Of a stretch of 8,991 nucleotides of DNA, positions 1 through 5,942 are shown one piece after another. Source of the DNA: an uncultured Christensenellaceae bacterium (GTDB taxonomy: Bacteria > Bacillota > Clostridia > Christensenellales > Aristaeellaceae); NCBI GenBank assembly GCA_905236495.1, contig CAJOPV010000108.1, forward strand, positions 1 to 8,991, read 5' to 3'. Every line of letters begins with the position of its first letter. Position 1 is the stretch's first letter. The notes beneath the pieces are model-generated. The model did no database searches, was not told the origin of the DNA, and saw only the letters and a program-made list of their open reading frames with translations. A program made the translations under genes and the position numbers.

Positions 1-2396
1 ACGATCTGATCCCCGTCCATTTTCATGTGGATTTTGCCTCCCAGGTGGATTTCTCCGGCGATGAGCTTTTCGGAGAGGGAATCCTCGATGGTGCGCTGGA
101 TCACCCGGCGAAGGGGCCGGGCCCCGTACTGATCGTCAAAGCCTGCCTGGGCCAGATGGTTCACCACGCTGCTGTCATAGCTCAGGTCGATGCCCCGTTC
201 CTGCAATCGCTCAGCGACCTGGGAGAGCATCAGGGCGGCGATCTGCCGGATATCCTTTTCATCCAGCTTATGGAATACGATGATCTCATCCACCCGGTTG
301 AGAAACTCGGGCCGGAACACGTTTTTGATATCGGTGAGCACCCGCTCCCGCATGCGCTCGTAGTCCATGGCGTCCGCCATGCCGGCCCCGAAGCCCACGC
401 CGCCCCGCTGGGCGGACTGGGCCCCGGCGTTGCTGGTCATAACGATGATGCAGTTTTTAAAGCTCACCACCCGGCCCATATTGTCGGTAAGACGTCCGTC
501 CTCCAAAATCTGCAGCAGCATGTTGAATACATCCGGGTGGGCCTTTTCCACCTCGTCGAAGAGCACCACGGAATAGGGCTTGCGCCGCACGGCCTCTGTG
601 AGCTGGCCCCCCTCGTCGTAGCCCACGTAGCCGGGAGGCGACCCCACCATGCGGCTGACAGTATGCTTTTCCATGTATTCGGACATATCCAGCCGGATCA
701 GGGCGTTTTCATCCCCGAACATGGCTTCGCCCAGGGCGCGGCACAGCTCCGTTTTGCCAACGCCGGTAGGCCCTAAGAAAATGAAGCTGCCGATGGGGCG
801 CTTGGGGTCCTTGAGCCCCGCCCGGGCCCTGCGGATGGCCCGGCTGACGGCGGATACCGCCTCCTCCTGCCCGATGACCCGCCTGTGCAGGATCTCCTCC
901 AGGTGCAAAAGCCTCTCGGTTTCCTCCTCCGTCATTTTCTTCACCGGGATGCCCGTCCAGCCCGCCACCACCTGGGCGATATCCTCCTCACCCACGGTAT
1001 CCTTGGCGGCGGATTTCTGCTTTTCCCATTCGGCGCGCTTTTCCTCGATCTCCGCCCGGAGGGTATGCTCCTGATCCCGGAGGGAGGCGGCCTTTTCGTA
1101 ATCCTGCTTGTCGATGGCTTCCCGCTTTTCCCGCAGCACCCCTTCAAGCTCCTTTTCCTGGGCTTTCACGTCCGGCGGGGCGGTGAAGGCGTGGATGCGC
1201 ACCCGGCTGGCGGCTTCGTCCATGAGGTCGATGGCCTTGTCCGGCTGGAACCGATCGGCAATATAGCGGTTGGAAAGCTTCACCGCCGCCTCCAGGGCCT
1301 CGTCTGTGATGCGCACCCGATGATGGGCCTCGTACCGATCCCGAAGGCCCTTCATGATCGCCAGGGTCTCTTCCTCGCTGGGCTCATTCACGGTAACGGG
1401 CTGGAAGCGCCGGGCCAGGGCGGCGTCCTTTTCGATGTTCTTGTGGTATTCGTCCGGGGTGGTGGCGCCGATGCACTGGATCTCGCCCCGGGCCAGGGCG
1501 GGCTTTAAGATGTTGGCGGCGTCCATGCTGCCCTCCGCCTTGCCCGCGCCGATGATGTTTTGCAGTTCGTCGATAAAGAGGATCACGTCCCCCCGCTTCC
1601 TGACCTCGTCCAGGGTGTTTTTCAGCCGTTCCTCAAATTCGCCCCGGTATTTGCTGCCCGCCACCATGGCCCCCATATCCAGGGATACGATCTTTTTATC
1701 GGACAGGGTTTCGGGCACGCTGCCCTGGTTGATCCGCTGGGCCAGGCCCTCCGCCACGGCGGATTTGCCCACCCCCGGCTCGCCGATGAGGACGGGGTTA
1801 TTTTTCGTGCGGCGGGACAAGATCTGCACGATGCGCTCGATTTCGTTGGCCCTGCCGATGACGGGGTCCAGCTCGCCCTTCTCGGCGGCCTTCGTCAGAT
1901 CCCGCCCGTATTTTTTCAGGGGGTTATCCTGATCCTCCTGGGGCTGCTCTCCCGAGCCGCCGCCGGTATGGCCCAGGGCGGATTGCACGCTGTCCCGAAG
2001 CCGGTCGATATCGCAGCCCATGGAAATCAGCACCCGCATGGCGACGCTTTCCGGGTCCTGCAGAAGGGCCAGCCAGAAGTGGCCCGCCGTCACGTAGGGC
2101 TGGCCCAGGCGCTGGGCCTCCCGGATGCTGGTCTCCATCAGCTTCTTCACCCGGGGGGTCAGCTCCAGCTGCCCGGGGGTATGATTGCCCGTGCCGGTCA
2201 ATTGCTTCACCGCCTCGGTGACGGTTTCGGCGATGACGTTATCCGGCAGGGCCGGGGCGTCGGACCGGGCTTCCTTTAATAAAGCGATCAAAAAATGCTC
2301 GCTGCCCACGAAGGCGTGGCCCAAATCCACCGCCGCCTTCTGGGCCGCGGCGATGACCCGCTGGGCCCGTTCGTTAAAGCGTCCGAATATTGCCAT
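1..2396 (-). CDS. clpC: ClpC, AAA+ unfoldase of the Clp protease (3' end cut by window edge)
   Basis: HSP100 unfoldase that feeds stress-damaged and phospho-arginine-marked proteins to ClpP in the cytoplasm. The 798 visible residues follow ClpC from end to end: two Clp-N repeats (about 5-145), AAA1 with Walker A GEPGVGKS (205-212) and Walker B FIDEL (D276, E277), a coiled-coil M domain (about 405-460) carrying YEKAASLRD, AAA2 with Walker A GPTGVGKT (542-549) and Walker B LFDEVEKAHPDV, and the VGF loop expected to dock on ClpP. About 10-15 C-terminal residues lie beyond position 1. The start is fixed by AAGGAGG at 2404-2410, 7 nt upstream, and by the mcsB stop directly before it. It is the last visible gene of the ctsR operon. 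Oddity: the second Clp-N repeat has Gly105 where B. subtilis ClpC has Glu106, a phospho-arginine ligand; the first-site Glu33 is kept. Confidence 0.97.
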   Translation of the reverse strand, partial: MAIFGRFNERAQRVIAAAQKAAVDLGHAFVGSEHFLIALLKEARSDAPALPDNVIAETVTEAVKQLTGTGNHTPGQLELTPRVKKLMETSIREAQRLGQPYVTAGHFWLALLQDPESVAMRVLISMGCDIDRLRDSVQSALGHTGGGSGEQPQEDQDNPLKKYGRDLTKAAEKGELDPVIGRANEIERIVQILSRRTKNNPVLIGEPGVGKSAVAEGLAQRINQGSVPETLSDKKIVSLDMGAMVAGSKYRGEFEERLKNTLDEVRKRGDVILFIDELQNIIGAGKAEGSMDAANILKPALARGEIQCIGATTPDEYHKNIEKDAALARRFQPVTVNEPSEEETLAIMKGLRDRYEAHHRVRITDEALEAAVKLSNRYIADRFQPDKAIDLMDEAASRVRIHAFTAPPDVKAQEKELEGVLREKREAIDKQDYEKAASLRDQEHTLRAEIEEKRAEWEKQKSAAKDTVGEEDIAQVVAGWTGIPVKKMTEEETERLLHLEEILHRRVIGQEEAVSAVSRAIRRARAGLKDPKRPIGSFIFLGPTGVGKTELCRALGEAMFGDENALIRLDMSEYMEKHTVSRMVGSPPGYVGYDEGGQLTEAVRRKPYSVVLFDEVEKAHPDVFNMLLQILEDGRLTDNMGRVVSFKNCIIVMTSNAGAQSAQRGGVGFGAGMADAMDYERMRERVLTDIKNVFRPEFLNRVDEIIVFHKLDEKDIRQIAALMLSQVAERLQERGIDLSYDSSVVNHLAQAGFDDQYGARPLRRVIQRTIEDSLSEKLIAGEIHLGGKIHMKMDGDQI

Positions 2397-3386
2397 TTAG
2401 TTTCCTCCTTGCAATGCGCTGCGGATGATCTCGCAGCGGTAGGCGTCCTGCTCCTTTTCGCTGAGGGCTGCGCCGGCGGCTTTCAGCACGTGGGCCGGCT
2501 GGGCGGCGGTGAGGAGGGACAGGGTGCTTTCATAGGATACGGGCAGCTTTTCCATGGCGGCCCCCAGGCGCAGATTGCTCCAATGCACCATAAACTCCTT
2601 GACGTTCATGCGCCGGGCGTTGGTGAGCAGCCCGTAGGAGCGGAACAGCTGATCCTCAAAGGCTACCCGATCCTTTTCCCAGGCCCGCTTTCTGAATACC
2701 CTTTCCATTTCCGCCATTTGCAGGGCGGTAGCGGTAACGGCCTGGGCCAGCTCTTCCTCTGTGCGGCCCAGGGTGACCTGGTTGCTCAACTGGTACAGAT
2801 TGCCCTGAGCCTCGCTGCCCTCGCCGTAGATGCCCCGGATGGTGAGGCCCACCTTGGCAGCCAGCTGGCCCACCTTGCCCATCTGCTTGAACAGCGTCAG
2901 CATGGGCAGATGCAGCATCATGGAGGCCCGCATGCCGGTGCCGGTGTTGGTGGGGCAGGCGGTGAGATAGCCCAATTGGGGATCGAAGGCGAAGGACAGC
3001 TTTTTTTGCAGCGTATCTTCAATGGAAAAGGCGCCCTGCACCGCTTCCTTCAGGTCATCCCCCGGGGCGAAAGCCTGGATGCGCAGGTGATCTTCCTCGT
3101 TCATCATCAGGGCGATGCGCTCATCCCCCCGCACCAGCACCGCCGCGCCCATTTCCTCCTTCAGCAGATCGGGGCTCACCAGATGGCTTTCCACCAGGGC
3201 CTGCTTTTCGTTTTCCTCCATGCCCTCCATGGGCAGGTAGGTATAGGCCTCCGGCAGATCCCGCAGGGCGGAGAGGGTGCGGTTGACGCATTCCTCGCAC
3301 TGGGCAGCGCTGATCTTGCCCCGGAAGGGCAGATCCTCATAATTCCGGGCCAGGCGCACCCGGGAGGAAACGATGATATCGCTCAT
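2397..3386 (-). CDS. mcsB: McsB, protein arginine kinase
   Basis: Transfers phosphate from ATP to arginine side chains of CtsR and of damaged proteins, which marks them for ClpCP. The 329 residues belong to the phosphagen-kinase fold. Visible motifs are SSRVRLARN (7-15), NEEDHLRIQ (96-104), GYLTACPTNTGTGMRAS (139-155, catalytic Cys144) and IRGIYGEGSEAQGN (183-196). The start overlaps the mcsA stop as ATGA, with GGGGAGG ending 7 nt upstream. The protein is shorter at its N-terminus than B. subtilis McsB: it begins almost directly at the DIVxSSR segment and lacks about 20 residues. In the C-terminal domain the allosteric phospho-arginine motif RDxxRA reads QDAYRC (313-318), while the following helix (EIIRSAL) still aligns. 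The catalytic motifs are intact, so kinase activity is expected; how it is regulated may differ. Confidence 0.96.
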   Translation of the reverse strand: MSDIIVSSRVRLARNYEDLPFRGKISAAQCEECVNRTLSALRDLPEAYTYLPMEGMEENEKQALVESHLVSPDLLKEEMGAAVLVRGDERIALMMNEEDHLRIQAFAPGDDLKEAVQGAFSIEDTLQKKLSFAFDPQLGYLTACPTNTGTGMRASMMLHLPMLTLFKQMGKVGQLAAKVGLTIRGIYGEGSEAQGNLYQLSNQVTLGRTEEELAQAVTATALQMAEMERVFRKRAWEKDRVAFEDQLFRSYGLLTNARRMNVKEFMVHWSNLRLGAAMEKLPVSYESTLSLLTAAQPAHVLKAAGAALSEKEQDAYRCEIIRSALQGGN

Positions 3387-3865
3387 GCCTTCGCCTCCCC
3401 GGCAGCCGTCAGAGCCCGCAGGGCATCCCGCAATCGGGCGGCCTCCTCAAAGTTTTCCTCGGCCACCGCCGCCTCCATCTGGGATCGCAGGGCTTCCATC
3501 TGGGTCTGCCGGGCCTGCTCCTCCTCGCTGACGGGCGGCCTGCGGCCTGCGTGCTGGGCCCGGCCCTGCACCCGGGTGATGAGGGGCGTCAGCTCCCTGC
3601 GGAAGGCGGTATAGCATTCCGCGCAGCCCAGCAGCCCCGTTTTCTGAAATTCGGCGTAGGTTTCTCCGCACCGGGGGCAGGTGATATCCGGTGTCTGCTT
3701 CTTTTCCGCCATGGCGGAAAGCACCGCCGCCAGCACCGACTGCAGATCGCCGGTCTGGTATTTTTTCAGGCATTCCCGGCACAGATGCCGGGTGGTGGAT
3801 TCGCCGTTGATGACGGTGGTCATCACCACCTGAGCCTGCCGTTCGCCGCATTCTTCACATTTCAT
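3383..3865 (-). CDS. mcsA: McsA, zinc-binding activator of McsB
   Basis: Small cytoplasmic partner of McsB, needed in Bacillus for full kinase activity. From this start it has 160 residues. Four CxxC pairs (residues 3/6, 29/32, 63/66 and 81/84) form the predicted two zinc-binding modules. A charged linker follows, then a C-terminal UVR-type helix pair (FEEAARLRDALRAL, about 139-152) resembling the M-domain motif of ClpC. Two starts are possible. ATG 3880 has only AAGGA 3 nt upstream. ATG 3865 has GGAG at 3875-3878, 9 nt upstream, and gives the family-typical MxCxxC N-terminus, so it is preferred; the longer version adds five residues. The 80 bases between ctsR and this start hold no gene and no T-tract terminator, so read-through from ctsR is expected. 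Confidence 0.94.
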   Translation of the reverse strand: MKCEECGERQAQVVMTTVINGESTTRHLCRECLKKYQTGDLQSVLAAVLSAMAEKKQTPDITCPRCGETYAEFQKTGLLGCAECYTAFRRELTPLITRVQGRAQHAGRRPPVSEEEQARQTQMEALRSQMEAAVAEENFEEAARLRDALRALTAAGEAKA

Positions 3866-3874
3866 ATCCTGAAT

Positions 3875-3878
3875 CTCC
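3875..3878 (-). promoter_or_regulatory. Ribosome binding site deciding the mcsA start
   Basis: GGAG on the minus strand lies 9 nt before ATG 3865. It overlaps the alternative upstream ATG at 3880, whose own AAGGA is too close at 3 nt. This favours the shorter McsA. Confidence 0.5.
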
Positions 3879-3945
3879 ATTCATCCTTGCTGTCAAAATA
3901 TTATGCGCGAAAACGCAGCAGCGCACCGCGGCAAAATCATCCGTT

Positions 3946-4419
3946 TTACGTTTCTTGCCTTTGCTGCATCACGGTGAGCAGCATGCATTTGAAAATTTTG
4001 GCCCGCAATGCGTCCTTGACCGCCTCCGGCATGGGGGCGGACAGGGCCTGGGGGCTCAGGGCGGAGGCCATCAGCTGGGCCTGGGACGGGGAAAGGACCT
4101 GCCGCTCCGCCAGCTGCTGGCAGAGAATCTGGGCCGTCTGGGCGTCCAGCCGATCGCCCACCCGTTCCCGCAGCAGGTATTCCAGGTGATCGCCGCTGCT
4201 TTGCCGCACCCGCACGATGCGGATATAGCCGCCGCCGCCCCGCTGGCTGGAGATCACATACCCGTGATCCGGGGTGAACCGGGTCGCCAGCACGTAATTG
4301 ATTTGACTGGGAGCGCAGTGAAAATACTCCGCCAGCTCGTTTCGCTTCAGCTCCACCTCCATTTGATCCTCCTGGAGCATGGCCTTGATGAAGCTTTCAA
4401 TGGTATCGCTCAATCGCAT
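3946..4419 (-). CDS. ctsR: CtsR, repressor of class III heat-shock genes
   Basis: Dimeric winged-helix repressor that binds tandem GGTCAAA heptads upstream of clp genes and lets go on heating. The 157 residues match the family length. The N-terminal HTH runs about 27-48 (ELAEYFHCAPSQINYVLATR), followed by the wing RGGGGYIRI (60-68). The glycine-rich loop is the heat-sensing element in Bacillus, and Arg60 is in the place of the arginine targeted by McsB there. The C-terminal half is helical and less conserved. ATG 4419 is chosen because GGGAGGG (4426-4432) lies 6 nt upstream and the protein then begins with the usual MRLSDxIE. The reading frame stays open to 4494, but that is upstream of the predicted transcription start. 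First gene of the ctsR-mcsA-mcsB-clpC operon. Confidence 0.96.
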   Translation of the reverse strand: MRLSDTIESFIKAMLQEDQMEVELKRNELAEYFHCAPSQINYVLATRFTPDHGYVISSQRGGGGYIRIVRVRQSSGDHLEYLLRERVGDRLDAQTAQILCQQLAERQVLSPSQAQLMASALSPQALSAPMPEAVKDALRAKIFKCMLLTVMQQRQET

Positions 4420-4442
4420 GATGATCCCTCCCATCAAAGAAA

Positions 4443-4459
4443 ATTGTCTTTCTTTGACT
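4443..4459 (-). promoter_or_regulatory. CtsR box (operator) of the ctsR operon
   Basis: Minus strand reads AGTCAAA GAA AGACAAT. The first heptad fits the (A/G)GTCAAA consensus exactly, the 3-nt spacer is the usual length, and the second heptad has two mismatches. It covers the predicted +1 just downstream of the -10, as expected for autorepression by CtsR. Confidence 0.75.
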
Positions 4460-4465
4460 AATCGA

Positions 4466-4494
4466 ATTATAGCACCGTTTTTCCCGGAACGCAA
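4466..4494 (-). promoter_or_regulatory. Sigma-A promoter of the ctsR operon
   Basis: Minus strand: -35 TTGCGT (4489-4494), 17-nt spacer, perfect -10 TATAAT (4466-4471). The expected start is near 4459, at the edge of the CtsR box, leaving a leader of about 40 nt before ATG 4419. Confidence 0.8.
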
Positions 4495-4523
4495 GAGAAA
4501 ATTTCAGGGAGGAAAGCCGTAAG

Positions 4524-4552
4524 TTGCGCGGGGGGCCGGGGTGTGATAAAAT
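4524..4552 (+). promoter_or_regulatory. Divergent sigma-A-like promoter of the GH3-like gene
   Basis: -35 TTGCGC (4524-4529), 17-nt spacer, -10 TAAAAT (4547-4552). The -35 elements of the two divergent promoters are about 30 bp apart. Transcription would start near 4559, about 24 nt before the chosen TTG start. Confidence 0.6.
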
Positions 4553-4568
4553 GATTCAAACGAAGTGT

Positions 4569-4574
4569 GGGAGG
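4569..4574 (+). promoter_or_regulatory. Ribosome binding site deciding the GH3-like start
   Basis: GGGAGG ends 8 nt before TTG 4583. The in-frame GTG at 4565 lies on top of this site and only a few bases after the predicted transcription start, so it is unlikely to be used. Confidence 0.75.
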
Positions 4575-4582
4575 TTGCTTTC

Positions 4583-5701
4583 TTGCGCCGTCTGATGTGC
4601 CTGCTTTGCGTGCTTGCGCTGCTGTGTCCCGTCCCCGTCCTGGGGGAGGGGGATTTTGTGGTGGTGGAAGAGGAGGAAACGCTGGCCCCCGACGCCCGCA
4701 GGCAGGCCCGGGCGCTGATGAAGAGCATGACGGATGAGGAAAAAGTCTATCAGCTCTTTTTTGTCACGCCGGAGGACCTGACGGGGGAGGGGAACCCCTT
4801 TGCCCGGTATCCCGTAGGCGGAGTGGCGATCTACGGGAAGGACATCCTATCGGAAGGACAGCTTAAGGAGCTGACAGATGAGATGCAGGCCCGGGCCCGG
4901 TCGGCGGGGGCGTATCCCCTGCTGATCGGGGTGCACGAGGCGGGAGGCGCGGTATCCCGGGTGGCGAATAAATTGGGGTATGAAAAGGCCCCTGGCCCGG
5001 AGGAAGTGAAGGACGCTTCCGCCGCCCGGGAGGCGGGGGAGCGGATCGCCGCCTATCTTGCGCCTCTGGGGATCAATATGGATTTTTCCGTGCCCCTGGA
5101 TACCCGGGTCAGCGGGGAAACGGATATTGCGCTGCGAGCCTACGAGGGGCCGGCGGAGCAGATTTACTTGTTAGCGGGAGCCATGGGGGAGGCCCTGCGG
5201 AAGGGGGGCGTGATCCCCTGCTTCGGGCATTTCCCCAACGACGGCAGCTTGAGCGCCAAAAAGTACGACGGCACGGCCTATAACCGCAGGGCCCTTGCCG
5301 ACATGCGGTCTTATGAGTGGCTTCCCTTCATTCAAGCCGTCAGCGGCGGGGCGGAGGTCATCATGATGAGCAACGGCATCCTCCGGGCGGCGGGGGACGA
5401 TATGCCCGCCTCCCTGTCCCGTCAGGCCGTGGGATTGCTTCGGGAGGAACTGGGCTTTGACGGCGTGGTGATGACCGAATCTCTGCGGGATCTGGGCGTT
5501 ACAAATTTTTATAAGCCGGAGCAGGCGGCGGTGCTGGCGATCCGGGCGGGGGCGGATATGCTGTTTCTGCCCGCCGATCCCCAGGCGGCTGCCCGGGGCC
5601 TTCTGCGTGCCATAGAAACGGGGGAAATCAGCCGGGAAAGGCTGGAAAGCAGCGTGGAAAGGATCCTGGCGCTGAAAATCAACGCGGGCATCATTCGGTG
5701 A
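4583..5701 (+). CDS. Secreted GH3 (NagZ-like) protein with degenerate catalytic motifs
   Basis: 372 residues from TTG. An N-terminal signal peptide (RR, then a Leu/Cys-rich core about 4-20, possible cleavage near VLG-E) points to export; no good lipobox is present. The rest is one GH3 N-terminal TIM-barrel domain, the layout of beta-N-acetylhexosaminidases such as NagZ. It shows YPVGGVAIYGKD (76-87), LLIGVHEAGGAVSRV (113-127), a barrel core with MDFSVPLDTR (166-175), GHFPN (215-219), GFDGVVMTESL (291-301) and RAGADMLFLP (321-330). The signatures differ from active enzymes: IDxEGGRVxR has become VHEAGGAVSR, KHFPG has become GHFPN, the DSH acid/base loop is not visible, and the nucleophile Asp of the T/S-D-x-L motif is Glu299. 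The fold is clear and hydrolase activity is doubtful; a binding or sensing role is inference. It is transcribed divergently from ctsR, with no T-tract terminator visible after it. Confidence 0.85.
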   Translation: MRRLMCLLCVLALLCPVPVLGEGDFVVVEEEETLAPDARRQARALMKSMTDEEKVYQLFFVTPEDLTGEGNPFARYPVGGVAIYGKDILSEGQLKELTDEMQARARSAGAYPLLIGVHEAGGAVSRVANKLGYEKAPGPEEVKDASAAREAGERIAAYLAPLGINMDFSVPLDTRVSGETDIALRAYEGPAEQIYLLAGAMGEALRKGGVIPCFGHFPNDGSLSAKKYDGTAYNRRALADMRSYEWLPFIQAVSGGAEVIMMSNGILRAAGDDMPASLSRQAVGLLREELGFDGVVMTESLRDLGVTNFYKPEQAAVLAIRAGADMLFLPADPQAAARGLLRAIETGEISRERLESSVERILALKINAGIIR

Positions 5702-5713
5702 TGCCGGTTATTC

Positions 5714-5766
5714 GGTTACATGAATCAATATTCTGCTTGCAATTGTGTAACCATTATGTTACAATT
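5714..5766 (+). repeat. GTTACA elements around the EAL-gene promoter
   Basis: GTTACA occurs at 5715-5720 and 5758-5763, and inverted (TGTAAC) at 5746-5751. The last two form an imperfect dyad: AATTGT-GT-AAC (5741-5751) against GTTACAATT (5758-5766), overlapping the spacer and -10 of the promoter. This is a plausible operator for an unidentified regulator. CGGTTA is also directly repeated at 5705-5710 and 5713-5718. Confidence 0.4.
5737..5765 (+). promoter_or_regulatory. Sigma-A promoter of the EAL/PAS gene
   Basis: -35 TTGCAA (5737-5742), 17-nt spacer, -10 TACAAT (5760-5765), in an AT-rich pocket after the GH3-like stop. The expected start is near 5772, which leaves about 170 nt before the preferred ATG at 5943. 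Confidence 0.65.
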
Positions 5767-5771
5767 AACGC

Positions 5772-5942
5772 ACCAAGATGGCTTTTGCCGCCTGCCCGGC
5801 GGCGGGCTCTCAAGGAAAAAACTGCACAAGCGACAGGACGATCATCCCGCCTGCGGTGATCCGGCTTGGAAAAAATAACCGGGCCGGGCTTCCGTTCCCT
5901 GACCGCGCTTGGCACGCAGCCTGCGATGGGGGTTTGCTTTTG
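5772..5942 (+). promoter_or_regulatory. Long, potentially structured 5' leader of the EAL/PAS gene
   Basis: About 170 nt between the predicted transcription start and ATG 5943. Possible stems are A 5787-5792/5798-5803 (GCCGCC/GGCGGC), B 5801-5806/5846-5851 (GGCGGG/CCCGCC), C 5853-5857/5902-5906 (GCGGT/ACCGC) and D nested in C, 5861-5865/5883-5887 (CCGGC/GCCGG). A and B share bases and exclude each other, as in a switch. The unpaired interior of B is A-rich. The frame stays open from ATG 5778, but that ATG has no ribosome binding site, lies about 6 nt from the predicted start, and the peptide it would add resembles no domain. I could not match the leader to a known riboswitch class. In GC-rich DNA some stems arise by chance. 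Confidence 0.35.

Noticed and set aside
2295..3614. Long open plus-strand frame (439 codons) opposite mcsB and mcsA
   Set aside because: Its product resembles nothing and is rich in His, Gly and Leu, as expected for the antisense of GC-rich genes. The minus strand encodes clear McsB and McsA here.
4551..4595. 14-codon ORF (ATG 4551 to TGA) overlapping the GH3-like start, a possible leader peptide
   Set aside because: It begins inside the predicted -10 box, before the expected transcription start, and has no ribosome binding site.
4583..4648. Lipoprotein signal on the GH3-like protein
   Set aside because: The N-terminal Cys residues are preceded by Leu-Leu or Met rather than Gly, Ala or Ser at -1, so a standard signal peptide is more likely.
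5778..5942. In-frame 55-codon N-terminal extension of the EAL/PAS protein
   Set aside because: It has no ribosome binding site, lies within a few bases of the predicted transcription start, and its low-complexity sequence shows no domain. It is kept only as an alternative start.
5772..5942. c-di-GMP class I or II riboswitch
   Set aside because: The characteristic GCAAAC / GACGCAAAGC strings of class I are absent, and I found no resemblance to the class II examples I can recall.
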